DNA of 64,000 nt from Lentilactobacillus farraginis DSM 18382 = JCM 14108 (lineage in GTDB: Bacteria; Bacillota; Bacilli; Lactobacillales; Lactobacillaceae). The stretch lies in assembly GCF_000583655.1 (NCBI RefSeq), contig NZ_BAKI01000001.1, forward strand, positions 62,001 through 126,000, in the 5' to 3' direction. The translations under genes were made by a program, and so were the position numbers. Below are positions 48,341 through 57,406 of this stretch, in pieces (the first letter of the stretch is position 1; every line of letters begins with the position of its first letter). The notes beneath the pieces were generated by a model. The model saw only the letters and a list, made by a program, of their open reading frames with translations. It was not told where the DNA came from and did no database searches.

Positions 48341-48705
48341 TGTTCATAACCTCGCTTTATCAATGCCAGTAATTCTGACTCGGAAATTCCTAAATTCTGT
48401 GCTTCCTTAACCAGTCCCACAACAAATGTCTCAAAAAAACTGTCTTTTTTTTCGGCCACAATTCGTTGTCTGGCACCTTGGGAAACAAACATCCCCAAGC
48501 CACGCCGTTTTTCAATCAGATTCTTGGCAACTGCAATATTCATTCCTTTTAAAACCGTTGCCGGATTAATATGAAATTCCTTGGAAATTTCGGTTGTCGA
48601 TGGAATCTGTTGGCCTTCCTCAAAGCCGCCCGCGGCAATGGCATCCTCGATTTGTTCGGCAACCTGGCGGTAAATCGGTTCGGAACTGTTAAATTGAAAT
48701 TGCAT
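48337..48705 (-). CDS. GntR-family regulator, YtrA subfamily
   Basis: Short GntR repressor of 122 residues. The winged helix is SSEPIYRQVAEQIEDAIAAG, then QQIPSTTEISKEFHINPATV and RRGLGMFV; the C-terminal part is only a short helical dimerisation tail as in YtrA. It overlaps the following ATPase by 4 bp (ATGA-type). It should repress the operon in which it lies. ATG 48705 (MQFQFNSSEP) is chosen because conservation begins there; an upstream in-frame ATG at 48723 is possible. Confidence 0.9.
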   Translation of the reverse strand: MQFQFNSSEPIYRQVAEQIEDAIAAGGFEEGQQIPSTTEISKEFHINPATVLKGMNIAVAKNLIEKRRGLGMFVSQGARQRIVAEKKDSFFETFVVGLVKEAQNLGISESELLALIKRGYEQ

Positions 48706-48731
48706 CGCATACCACGCCACCATTTCTGTTA

Positions 48732-50555
48732 TTATTTTTCACTTCTGGTCTTGGGAATGACTATCTTTTGATAAATCAGTACCGTTACACCGTAATAAAT
48801 CAAATATAACACAAGAAAGGCAATTGCAGAATACATAAATGTATTATACGCATGATACAGCAGGTGTGTTTGAGAAAACATTTGTAAGCCAAAGCCAACA
48901 TCGATCAGTCCCAGAATTGCCGGTAAAGCAAATAATCCTAAAATCTGAAGCATGATCGATTGCCTTAAGACCCGCCGGCGAGTGCCAATTTTATTTAACA
49001 TTTCAAAGCGTACTTTATCACTTTCCGCACCACTTAAAATTTTAAACATCAAACAACTTGCCAACATGGCCAAAAAGGCGATTCCCAAAAAGACACCCAT
49101 AAATTCCATACTGGCGAAAGCGCTTTTGACCATTGTATACATCACAATCGATTCCCCCATTGTCTGAACAACTTGAGGGCCAAATTCTTTCTTTTGCTGT
49201 TCCAGAACAGCTTTTAAAGATTTGTACTGGCTGTTAATATCTCGCACCCGCACCAATTGCAATTGATTAACCCGTCCCTTAAGCTGATTGAACACGCCAT
49301 CGGAAACCCATTTCACTTTAAACGCACGTAAATTTGGATTTTGGAGGGCTACCAGTTGTTGATAGGCTGATGAATCAGGATTCTTTAATTGATTTAATGA
49401 ACTGGTTTTAACCTGAGAAAAACCGGCATTTTTGCCCTTCATTACAAAAGCCGCGTACTTTATTGGCTTTTGCTGAAATTCACCGGCTCGATAGTAAACC
49501 GTTTTGCCGCTAATTTTTTGTTGATAATTTACCGTACTCTTACCACCAACTTTGGCAATTCGAGCCGATATTTCAGCTGAAGGATTAGTGGCGGAAATTG
49601 CATAAGCATTTTGTCCATTGGCAATTTCCGGAATATCACTTTGAAAACCAACACCAACCGTAATAGCTCCCAAAGCCAACGCAAACAGTAACGAAACAAC
49701 GGATAGAATTTTAGTGTAATCACGAATTCTAAATTTCAACTGAGCAATCGTAAAACTGTTGATTCCCCGGTTATTTAACGCAGATCTTTGAATCTTCTGA
49801 AGTAATATTACGAAAAATGAGTTGACAATAAAATACGTCCCAACAACAATCGTAACCAGCCCAATCCAAATCGCGTTAAGCTTTAATGACTGAATATTAT
49901 ACATCGCATAGTAGCCAACGACTAATAGGAAAATTCCCAGTACCGCCTGAATGAGCAGCCGACTTGTTTTGGGTTGCTTCCAATCAGTTTGATTCTCTGC
50001 TTTAAGTAACTTAAGTGCCGGCGTTTTGGCAAAAATTCTTGCGTTGATAAAACTTGCTATTAGAAATAGGACCATAAACAAAATCAAGGTCACCCAAACC
50101 GCTGGTCCATAAAGAGCCTGAAAGTATTTAACGGGGATTTCCAGTGCCGAAACCAAAAAGCCACTCACAATTTTTGTCAGAGCCATCCCGGCAACAACAC
50201 CTACCATCGTTGAAACCAAACCGACAATTAAAGTTTCAAAGGCGATCAGCTTACTGATTTTGGTACTCTTGGCACCCAACATTATAAATAATCCATAATC
50301 GTGTTTTCGCATACCCATCAAAAAATTATTGGCATAAAATACGTACACTAATGTGATAATGACCAACAACACTGCTCCAAGGATAAAGACAGCCCGAGCA
50401 TTTTGACCCACAGTTGTTGAAGCAACAAATTTTTTATTCAGTGCAATTGCCTCAAACATATAAAAAATGGCAGCAGCCATAATGATTCCGGAAAAAAGCA
50501 CCAGATAATCCTTCCAACGCGCCCTTACCCCGGAAAATGCAATTTTAAACAGCAT
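48732..50555 (-). CDS. FtsX-family ABC permease (BceB/VraG-like)
   Basis: A 607-residue permease with ten hydrophobic segments. The first FtsX block is LVLFSGIIMAAAIFYMFE through LMGMRKHDYGLFIMLGAK near residue 80, and the extracellular domain lies about 310-470, between segments seven and eight as in BceB-type peptide sensors. The end has SDKVRFEMLNKIGTRRRVL. It is smaller than typical BceB (about 650). The ATPase gene lies 14 bp upstream. BceAB systems usually pair with a two-component system; none is present here. Role in peptide or bacitracin detoxification is inferred. Confidence 0.85.
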   Translation of the reverse strand: MLFKIAFSGVRARWKDYLVLFSGIIMAAAIFYMFEAIALNKKFVASTTVGQNARAVFILGAVLLVIITLVYVFYANNFLMGMRKHDYGLFIMLGAKSTKISKLIAFETLIVGLVSTMVGVVAGMALTKIVSGFLVSALEIPVKYFQALYGPAVWVTLILFMVLFLIASFINARIFAKTPALKLLKAENQTDWKQPKTSRLLIQAVLGIFLLVVGYYAMYNIQSLKLNAIWIGLVTIVVGTYFIVNSFFVILLQKIQRSALNNRGINSFTIAQLKFRIRDYTKILSVVSLLFALALGAITVGVGFQSDIPEIANGQNAYAISATNPSAEISARIAKVGGKSTVNYQQKISGKTVYYRAGEFQQKPIKYAAFVMKGKNAGFSQVKTSSLNQLKNPDSSAYQQLVALQNPNLRAFKVKWVSDGVFNQLKGRVNQLQLVRVRDINSQYKSLKAVLEQQKKEFGPQVVQTMGESIVMYTMVKSAFASMEFMGVFLGIAFLAMLASCLMFKILSGAESDKVRFEMLNKIGTRRRVLRQSIMLQILGLFALPAILGLIDVGFGLQMFSQTHLLYHAYNTFMYSAIAFLVLYLIYYGVTVLIYQKIVIPKTRSEK

Positions 50556-50569
50556 GTGCTTCCCTCCAA

Positions 50570-51322
50570 TTATTGTTCAAACGTTCCCAGTTTCTCTAAA
50601 ATTTCCTGATAAAATTCAGTTCGATTACGGTTGCCAATCTGAATTTCTTCTCCTATCCGACCGTCCTTAATAAACAAGATTCGTTTACAAAAGCTGGCTG
50701 AAAAAGGATCATGCGTTACCAGTAGGATTGAAACGCCTGCTTGGTTAATTTGCTGCAGTGTATCCAGTAATTCTCGAGCATTGGTTGAATCCAGCGCACC
50801 AGTCGGTTCGTCACCAAAAATAATTGACGGATCTGAAACCAGTGCTCTGGCAGCGGCAACCCGTTGCTTCTGTCCACCGGACAACTGGGTTGGATATTTT
50901 GTCAATAATTGGTCAATACCAAGCCGACTGGCAGCCCGCTGAACTTTTTCTTTGGAAACACTTCCCTTTACGTTCTGTAAAGATAGCGGCAAAGCAATAT
51001 TTTCAAAAACTGTTAATGTTTCCAGTAGGTTAAAGTCTTGAAAAATGAATCCCAATTTTTTTGATCGAAAATCAGACATTTCATTAGGCGTCAGTTGGGT
51101 TATATCGTCACCGCCAATTTGAACCGAGCCGCTGGTAGGCTTATCCAAAGTCGCTAAAATATTCAATAAAGTTGTTTTTCCCGAACCGGAAGCCCCCATG
51201 ATCCCAACAAATTCTCCCTTATTAACAGTAAAACTGATGCCCTTTAATGCTTCATAAGGTGTTTCAGAGTTTTGATCATAAATTTTGTGCAGGTTTTGTG
51301 TATTTACAATTTCAGTTGTCAT
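50570..51322 (-). CDS. ABC transporter ATPase (BceA-like)
   Basis: ATPase partner of the FtsX-like permease, 250 residues. Walker A MGASGSGKTTLLN near residue 42, Q-loop FIFQDFNLLETLT, signature LSGGQKQRVAAARAL, Walker B SIIFGDEPTGALDS and THDPFSASFCKRI are present, matching the MacB/BceA group. First gene of the five-gene unit. GAGGAC precedes ATG 51322. Confidence 0.93.
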   Translation of the reverse strand: MTTEIVNTQNLHKIYDQNSETPYEALKGISFTVNKGEFVGIMGASGSGKTTLLNILATLDKPTSGSVQIGGDDITQLTPNEMSDFRSKKLGFIFQDFNLLETLTVFENIALPLSLQNVKGSVSKEKVQRAASRLGIDQLLTKYPTQLSGGQKQRVAAARALVSDPSIIFGDEPTGALDSTNARELLDTLQQINQAGVSILLVTHDPFSASFCKRILFIKDGRIGEEIQIGNRNRTEFYQEILEKLGTFEQ

Positions 51323-51330
51323 ATTGTCCT

Positions 51331-51357
51331 CCTACGTTAGTTAATTACTCATGTAGG
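51331..51357. promoter_or_regulatory. Candidate GntR operator
   Basis: Imperfect inverted repeat CCTACGT and ATGTAGG with a 13-bp spacer lies just downstream of the -10 box and before the bceA-like start. A repressor bound here would block initiation. Assignment to the GntR protein of the operon is inferred. Confidence 0.4.
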
Positions 51358-51359
51358 CA

Positions 51360-51388
51360 ACTATATATGTAAATCCATTTTCTGTCAA
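51360..51388 (-). promoter_or_regulatory. Promoter of the GntR/ABC operon
   Basis: Minus-strand TTGACA (388-383) and TATAGT (365-360) with a 17-nt spacer. Confidence 0.85.
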
Positions 51389-51390
51389 CA

Positions 51391-51433
51391 AAAAAACCAA
51401 AAAGTCTAGCATTTGTCCGCCAAACTTTTTGGT
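51391..51433 (-). terminator. Terminator after the SPFH gene
   Basis: Minus-strand ACCAAAAAGT pairs with ACTTTTTGGT around an 18-base loop, followed by TTTTTT. It lies just past the SPFH stop and just before the -35 of the next operon. Confidence 0.85.
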
Positions 51434-51448
51434 CATTAATTGATTTAT

Positions 51449-52318
51449 TTAATTCATCTTATCAGTATTAATCACGTTTTGCGTTCCCCGTTCGGTAATA
51501 ATAGATACCAAAACATTATTAATCATTTGGATCTTTTTCTCATCCGGAATCTCGATGCTAATATCATGCTGAAGTTGCTTAACCGCCTCTTTTGAAATCT
51601 CTACAGCACCCTGAACAATAATTTTTCGAGCCGAAAGAATTGCCGTTGCCTGCTGTCGCTGAAGCATCGCACTGGCAATTTCCGTTGCGTAAGCCAAATG
51701 GGTTAATCGGGTTTCCATTACATTTAACCCCGCAACTTCCAATCGTTCTTGGAGTTCACGCTTCAAAGCTTCCGAAACTTCGGTTGAATTACCACGCAGC
51801 GTTAACGTATCGGATTCCTCATCAAAACTATCATAAGGATATTGACTGGCAATGTGACGAATAGCAGATTCACTTTGAATTTCCACAAATTGTTCATAAT
51901 CTTCAACGTTAAAAATTGCCTTTGCCGAATCAACTACTTTGTAAACAATCACAGCTGCAATCTCAACCGGGTTTCCTTTGGAATCGTTTACTTTAATAAT
52001 TTGACTATTAAAATTACGAACCCGTAATGAAATCGGTTGCTTGCTGGTTAAAGGAATCGTCATAAACAAGCCGGCGGTGCGAATTGTCCCAATATAATTT
52101 CCAAAAAACGTCAGCACTTTAGCTTCATTTGGTTGAATGATCGTTAACGAACTTGCAAATAGTAAATCCACAATAATAATCACCGTACCCAAAATAATCG
52201 ACCCAACAGATGAATTCTGGCTGCCAATCCACAAAAGATAGCCGCCGCACGCGAGTAATACCAAGGCAATGATTAACCCAACATAGCCATTAACGTGAAA
52301 TACATTTTTCTCTTTCAA
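51449..52318 (-). CDS. SPFH/Band 7 domain membrane protein
   Basis: Stomatin/prohibitin-like membrane scaffold. Two hydrophobic segments (VGLIIALVLLACGGYLLWIG and SIILGTVIIIVDLLFASSL) are followed by the SPFH domain: IIQPNEAKVLTFFGNYIGT, LRVRNFNSQIIKVND, and LNVMETRLTHLAYATEIA. The best start is TTG 52318 (MKEKNVFHV), behind AAGGGGGAG, giving 289 residues. It stands alone with its own terminator; no NfeD partner is adjacent. Role in membrane microdomains is family inference. Confidence 0.88.
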   Translation of the reverse strand: MKEKNVFHVNGYVGLIIALVLLACGGYLLWIGSQNSSVGSIILGTVIIIVDLLFASSLTIIQPNEAKVLTFFGNYIGTIRTAGLFMTIPLTSKQPISLRVRNFNSQIIKVNDSKGNPVEIAAVIVYKVVDSAKAIFNVEDYEQFVEIQSESAIRHIASQYPYDSFDEESDTLTLRGNSTEVSEALKRELQERLEVAGLNVMETRLTHLAYATEIASAMLQRQQATAILSARKIIVQGAVEISKEAVKQLQHDISIEIPDEKKIQMINNVLVSIITERGTQNVINTDKMN

Positions 52319-52394
52319 AAAAGACTCCCCCTTCGCTGAAAAAAGCAACATCCCTGCTATTTCCAGTATAAAGCGGAAGCCCTTTAATTAAAAT

Positions 52395-53222
52395 TTATTT
52401 AACGTTCTTAATTGGCAAGACAGCACCCTTATATTTGTTGTAAATCCATTTTTGGGTACTTGTCGACTGAAGTACTTTAACCAGTTTTTTAATCGCCGGT
52501 TTATTCTGATCACCCTTACGAGTGGCGATAATATTTACATATGGCGTATCTCGGCCTTCAATTGCAATTGACTGCTTGATTGGATCAAGTCCGGCTTGAA
52601 CTGCATAGTTGGCATTAATAACCACTGCATCACCTTCGCCGTTCTTATAAATTTGCGGCATCAACTTAGGCTCATAGCTATGCTTGAATTTAAGATGGCG
52701 AGGATTTGAAGCAATATCATCAAAAGTTGCGGATTCGATATTGACGCCCTTCTTCAGGGTAATCAAACCGGCGTTCTTAAATAATTGAAGGATTCGACCA
52801 TAATCAGGCGTGTTGTTACTTACAAGAATCGTTGCACCCTTCTTTAAGTCTTTCAAACTTTTAGCCTTTTTGGAAAAGACGGCAATCGGCTCGATATGAA
52901 CACCGCCAGCGTCTACAAGGGTACCGTGGTTCTCTTTATTCCATTGCTTTAGGAAGGGAACGTGTTGGAAATAATTGGCATCCAGTTCTTTATCTGCTAA
53001 AGCCTTGTTAGGCATTACATAATCTTGGAAAACCGTAATCTTTAAGTTAACACCTTCCTTTTTCAGCTGTGGCGCAACATGTCGTAAGATTTGTGCATGT
53101 GGCACGTTCGAAGCACCAATTTTTAAAGTCGTTGTCTTCTTGCTTGAACTTGAAGATGAACAACCTACCAGTAAGAAAGCAGTAAATAGAACTGCGAAAA
53201 TACTTAATAATTTTTTCTTCAT
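52395..53222 (-). CDS. metQ: Methionine ABC transporter substrate-binding lipoprotein
   Basis: Binds methionine outside the cell. Signal and lipobox MKKKLLSIFAVL...LLVGC give a lipid-anchored protein. NLPA/MetQ features: LKIGASNVPHAQIL, VFQDYVMPNKALADKELDAN YFQH (read as two adjacent motifs), and AVVINANYAVQAGLDP. Length 275 residues. It is third in metN-metI-metQ, controlled by the T-box leader upstream of metN. Confidence 0.92.
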   Translation of the reverse strand: MKKKLLSIFAVLFTAFLLVGCSSSSSSKKTTTLKIGASNVPHAQILRHVAPQLKKEGVNLKITVFQDYVMPNKALADKELDANYFQHVPFLKQWNKENHGTLVDAGGVHIEPIAVFSKKAKSLKDLKKGATILVSNNTPDYGRILQLFKNAGLITLKKGVNIESATFDDIASNPRHLKFKHSYEPKLMPQIYKNGEGDAVVINANYAVQAGLDPIKQSIAIEGRDTPYVNIIATRKGDQNKPAIKKLVKVLQSTSTQKWIYNKYKGAVLPIKNVK

Positions 53223-53242
53223 GTGAAACCCTCCAAATAAAA

Positions 53243-53937
53243 TTATAGTGTCCGTTTGTCGGTTACTTTGACTAAAAAGTCCCCAATATATTGAACCAAA
53301 AAGACAAACAAACAGATAATGACCGTTGCCACCAAGGTGACGGTGTTGTTGTTGGACTGGAAACCATCCAAATAGGCCAGGTTACCCAAGCCCCCGGCAC
53401 CAATCGCACCAGCCATTGCCGTATAGGAAATTAACGAAATCGTCGTTACCGTTGCGCCGGCTATTAACGCCGGTTTACTTTCCGGCAGCAGCACTTTAAT
53501 GATAATTTCCCAAGTCGTTGCCCCCATCGACTCAGCAGCTTCAATGACACCTGAATCTACTTCCCGAAAATACGACTCCACCATTCGGGCATAGAATGGT
53601 GATGCTGAAATTACCAGGATGGTAACGCAGCGCGGGGCCCAATGATGGTCCCAATCATTTCCTTTGTGACCGGAAGTAATAATACGATTAAGATAATAAA
53701 CGGAATTGAACGAAAAATATCGACAAACAACCCCACAATCCAATTCAAAACTTTGAATAAAGAACCATTATGAACTCTGGTTTCATATAGAATCAAGCCC
53801 AGAATAATACCAAAAATAACGACTGCAATCATGGAAATTAAGGTCATCCAAATTGTTTCCCAAGTTGCAGCCCACATTGACGGCCAATCAACATTTTTAA
53901 AAATAAAATAGGATTTAAGCCCTGTCGCGTTACTCAT
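53243..53937 (-). CDS. metI: Methionine ABC transporter permease (with one-base frameshift)
   Basis: Membrane component of the methionine importer. N-terminal part: DWPSMWAATWETIWMTLISM and VDIFRSIPFIILIVLLLPVT; the frame ends after IIGPRAALP because a base is missing near 53619-53620 (CCATCCTGG). The next frame runs LVISASPFYARMVESYFREV, then the EAA loop GVIEAAESMGATTWEI and GAIGAGGLGNLAY. Repaired length is 231 residues with five to six membrane segments. It overlaps metN by 8 bp. Confidence 0.92.
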
Positions 53938-54964
53938 GATGAATCACCTCCGTTCCAACCCGCATCTTCTGAAGGTAATCAAGGGCAGCTGCAATTTGAG
54001 CTTCATCGCCAATAAATTGTAAATCAAGCGATCCCAAGGCACCCTCTTGGGTTTGTCGAATTGCCCCGGCCAGGATACTGATTTTCAAATCCGGATAATG
54101 CTTAATAACGTCCGAAACAATTGGTAATTCTGCCTGCGGTCCATGGAAAACCAATCTGATAATCTGGCCTTCAGGATACTTTTTAATCAATTCATCCAGC
54201 GTGATGGTTGTATCATCCTGCTGTGGTGAAAATTCTTCACTGACAAACTTTTTGGTGACTTCTTCCTTGGGATGACGAAAAACATCAAAGACTGTCCCAC
54301 TTTCAACCACCTGTCCCGAATCCATTACCGCTACTTTTTCGCAAATTTTGGCAATTGCGTGCATTTCATGCGTAATCAGTAAAACGGTCAGATTCATTTG
54401 CTTGTTAATTTTTAATAATAGATCTAAGACTTCGTTAGTTGTATCCGGATCCAAAGCACTGGTTGCCTCATCGGATATCAAAATGGTTGGTTCATTCGCT
54501 AACGCTCTGGCAATACCCACCCGTTGCTTTTGACCACCTGAAAGTTCGGAGGGATAGGAATGCTCCCGGCCCTCCAAACCAACCAACTTAACCAACTCCT
54601 TAGCCCGAGCCAACCGCTTGGCTTTTGGGACCTTTGCGATTTCCAATGGCAAAGCAATATTATCGATTACCGTTCGCGACCACAGCAAATTAAAATGCTG
54701 AAAAATCATGCCGATTTTCTGTCGTTGAACCCGTAATTTGTGACCATAAAGCTTTGCAATATCGGTTCCATCAATTTCAATAACACCTTTCGTCGGTGCC
54801 TCAAGCCCGTCCAACATTCGGACCAGGGTACTTTTACCAGCCCCTGAATAACCGACTATGCCGAAAATTTCGCCATCTTCAACTTCGATGTTGACATCCG
54901 AAACGGCTGTTAAAGCACCATCTTTGGTGGTATATTCTTTCGACACATCTTTAAACCGAATCAA
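53930..54964 (-). CDS. metN: Methionine ABC transporter ATPase
   Basis: ATPase of the methionine importer with a C-terminal regulatory NIL domain. Walker A VGYSGAGKSTLVR near residue 35, signature LSGGQKQRVGIARAL, Walker B TILISDEATSALD and THEMHAIAK; the last 95 residues form the NIL domain (RLVFHGPQAELPIVSDVI) that binds methionine and inhibits transport. Length 344 residues. First gene of metNIQ. Confidence 0.95.
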   Translation of the reverse strand: MIRFKDVSKEYTTKDGALTAVSDVNIEVEDGEIFGIVGYSGAGKSTLVRMLDGLEAPTKGVIEIDGTDIAKLYGHKLRVQRQKIGMIFQHFNLLWSRTVIDNIALPLEIAKVPKAKRLARAKELVKLVGLEGREHSYPSELSGGQKQRVGIARALANEPTILISDEATSALDPDTTNEVLDLLLKINKQMNLTVLLITHEMHAIAKICEKVAVMDSGQVVESGTVFDVFRHPKEEVTKKFVSEEFSPQQDDTTITLDELIKKYPEGQIIRLVFHGPQAELPIVSDVIKHYPDLKISILAGAIRQTQEGALGSLDLQFIGDEAQIAAALDYLQKMRVGTEVIHHE

Positions 54965-55289
54965 TTAAATTCACTCCCAACTCCAAAAATTAAAAAGCTT
55001 TTCGTCCCCCAAACAATTAAAAATTGCCTGAAGGACGAAAAGCTTTTTCCGTGGTACCACCTTTATTCGTTGCTATTTTGCAATAACAACCTCAACGAGG
55101 CTCACTACAAAAGAGCCTCAACGGAATAATGGGCGTTAACCATTGCCAATTTACATCGCTGCTCATTAGCACCTAAAATTACCAAGACCATCTTCAATAG
55201 CCACGCTCAACCCCTTTTCACCAACTGGAGTTCTCTGTTTTAACCACAACTACCTACTCATCTTGTTTTTCGTTTTATCATTTAACTAT
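54965..55289 (-). promoter_or_regulatory. T-box leader of metNIQ
   Basis: T-box AAAGGTGGTACCACGG lies at 55064 down to 55049, with T after TGG pairing to the A discriminator of elongator tRNA-Met. The terminator stem AAAAAGCTTTTCGTCC and GGACGAAAAGCTTTTT spans 54992-55048 and is followed by AATTTTT. An ATG triplet in GAAGATGGTC (55191-55189) sits where a Met specifier would be. It fills the whole 365-bp gap between gcvH and metN. Confidence 0.9.
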
Positions 55290-55294
55290 TTGCT

Positions 55295-55323
55295 AGTTTA
55301 CTTACATTCAATACCAGCGTCAA
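55295..55323 (-). promoter_or_regulatory. metNIQ promoter
   Basis: Minus-strand TTGACG (323-318) and TAAACT (300-295) with a 17-nt spacer, ending at the gcvH-like stop. Confidence 0.8.
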
Positions 55324-55329
55324 GCAAAG

Positions 55330-55623
55330 CTACTTCTGAATCTTGGCAATCCATGAATCAGCCTTATCAGTCTTATTTAATAACGATGGATCATCAGTGG
55401 CTTTATCATTAACGGCAATTACCTTACCGGCAACCGGGCTTGGAATATCTGAAACAGCCTTGTCAGCTTCAACATTCAACAATGTATCTTGGGTTGTCAA
55501 TGATGTACCGACTTTTGGCAGTGAAACAAACGTAATGTTACCAAGTTCGTTTTGACCGTCTGCTGTCAAGCCGACCGTCACAACACCGTTACTTTCGTCC
55601 GTCCAATAATATTTTTTATCCAT
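55330..55623 (-). CDS. GcvH-like lipoyl-carrier protein
   Basis: A 97-residue protein resembling the H protein of the glycine cleavage system. It has KYYWTDESNGVVTVGLT at the start and the lipoyl site NVEADKAVSDIPSP with Lys55, then AGKVIAVND. ATG 55623 follows AAGGATGG. No other glycine cleavage genes are in the window. In Firmicutes, H-like proteins can pass lipoyl groups to dehydrogenase E2 subunits, so a lipoate-relay role is likely. It follows rodA by 16 bp. Confidence 0.82.
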   Translation of the reverse strand: MDKKYYWTDESNGVVTVGLTADGQNELGNITFVSLPKVGTSLTTQDTLLNVEADKAVSDIPSPVAGKVIAVNDKATDDPSLLNKTDKADSWIAKIQK

Positions 55624-55639
55624 CTTCAAACCATCCTTT

Positions 55640-56843
55640 TTAAGAAAATTCTTTATCTTCACCAAACATGTAACTCTTATTATGATATTGCATCGACATA
55701 ATCAAACCAATTCCAATCATATTGCCAATCAGCGCTGAACCACCGGCACTCACAAACGGCAGTGGAATTCCCGTTAATGGCAATAACCCGATGCTCATAC
55801 CAACATTTTCAAACACATGGAATAAAATCATCATAATAACGCCAGTGGAGATATAAGCATAAAAAACATTCCGTGTCTCAAATGTAACCTTTATCATTTG
55901 ATAAATCAATAGAAAATACAGAAAAATCAGGACACAACTGCCGATAAAGCCAAAGTTTTCACCGATCACCGAAAAAATCATATCGGATTCACGAACCGGC
56001 ACATAAACGTGGGACTTATCAAAACCGGTCCCGAAAATACCACCGGAACCAATCGCTTTCATACTTTGCCACAACTGATACCCTTGATTGGTAGTATCTG
56101 CTGATGGATGAAGCCAAGTATCAACCCGGTTAAACTGATAAGATTGAAAGCCGACTTTTTCCAAGATTTGACGACCGGATTCTGGAATAACCAGTGCAAG
56201 TGCTGTACCGGCAATTCCAAAAATTGTAATTACCGACGGCAGAATAATTTTTCCAGGTAATCCCGGAAACAATAATCATACCACCTAAAATAGCAAAGAA
56301 AACCAGCATGGTACCAAAATCATTCTGTAACTTTAAAAGAACGGCTACCGGCACCGTCCATAAAATCATTTTACCGATTAGCAGCCAATCCGTTTTGGCC
56401 GTTTTGAGCGGATGTTTGTCATTATGTTCAACAATCACCCGGCCCATCATTAAAATATAGGCCGGCTTCATTACCTCAGAAGGCTGAAAAGTCAATCCCG
56501 CAAAGGAGAACCAGCTTTTAGCACCTGTATTAATATAATACGTCCGACTGTACAATACCAGAACACTTGCTAATAGCAAGATCCCCAGCCAATAAGCAAG
56601 TGGTGCCACTTTCCAGAGTTGTTCGGAATCAAACTGCATAATGATTACTACTGCTACAACCCCAATAACATACCATACCAGCTGCGAAGCAACCTGTCTC
56701 GTAACACTGGTAGCACTTGAATCATGAGTTGCGGCAACGTAAATTGACGCCAAGCCAATTAATGCAAGCATCAAAACGCAGAAAATAATTCCCCAGTCAA
56801 TTCTGGACGCCTTATCTTTGTCCGTACTGCGTTTGGTATCCAA
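55640..56843 (-). CDS. rodA: Peptidoglycan glycosyltransferase RodA (with one-base insertion)
   Basis: SEDS-family polymerase for lateral wall synthesis. A TTG start at 56843 follows AGGGAGG. About ten membrane segments; motifs include FQPSEVMKPAYIL, KLQNDFGTMLVFFAILGG, and after the break YVPVRESDMIFSVIGENFGF and GMSIGLLPLTGIPLPFVSAGG. The frame changes in a five-T run (56248-56252); removing one gives ITWKIILPSVITIFG. Repaired length is 400 residues. Its place beside mbl suggests the RodA class, not FtsW. Confidence 0.92.
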
Positions 56844-56872
56844 ATTTAAACCTCCCTATCACGAAATCACAA

Positions 56873-57097
56873 TTAATGATGTAGGTGAAAATCCTTAATC
56901 AACAATTGAACACCTTCATCAAACGTTTTTACGTGATAACTTTCCTGATGTGTATTGACAGCTTGAAACTTTTGATCACTCACTTTTGTAATTGAGCCAA
57001 TCCGCTTGCGGCCAATCAGTAAATCGGAAACCTGGTTACCATTTTGGTCCTTGGAATCTTTAATTTCGACATTAATACTTTTAATAGCTTTACTCAT
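56873..57097 (-). CDS. DUF2969-like small protein
   Basis: A 74-residue basic protein (MSKAIKSINVEIKDSKDQ...IKDFHLHH) without membrane segments. It resembles the DUF2969 family, which in lactobacilli lies between yidD and rodA as here. No function is known to me. AGGAGAG precedes the ATG. Confidence 0.75.
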   Translation of the reverse strand: MSKAIKSINVEIKDSKDQNGNQVSDLLIGRKRIGSITKVSDQKFQAVNTHQESYHVKTFDEGVQLLIKDFHLHH

Positions 57098-57115
57098 AAA
57101 ATCTCTCCTGTTAGT

Positions 57116-57391
57116 CTACTTTAAGTGCATTGATTTGCGGTACTTATCGCGAGCCGCCTTATTCCTGAAAATTGTAAAGTGATCCGGTACCGGATCGTAA
57201 CCGCCCCGGACAAACGGATGACACCTTAAAATTCGGGCAAGGCCCATAATCGTTCCCTTAAGCGCACCATGCTTCTTTAAAGCGGTTAACATATAATTAC
57301 TACAAGTCGGGTAGTAACGGCATGTAGGCGGAAAGAGAGGCGATATAAAGCGCTGATAACCATGAACCAACTTCATTAAAACTTTTTTCAC
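57116..57391 (-). CDS. yidD: Membrane protein insertion efficiency factor YidD
   Basis: Small amphipathic protein that helps YidC-dependent insertion. The signature is [19 protein letters not shown] with three conserved Cys across the protein and [14 protein letters not shown] near residue 70. I take the GTG at 57391 ([15 protein letters not shown]) since family members start there; 91 residues. It is 15 bp after mbl. Confidence 0.9.
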   Translation of the reverse strand: MKKVLMKLVHGYQRFISPLFPPTCRYYPTCSNYMLTALKKHGALKGTIMGLARILRCHPFVRGGYDPVPDHFTIFRNKAARDKYRKSMHLK

Positions 57392-57406
57392 GCAACCGCC
57401 CACTTT

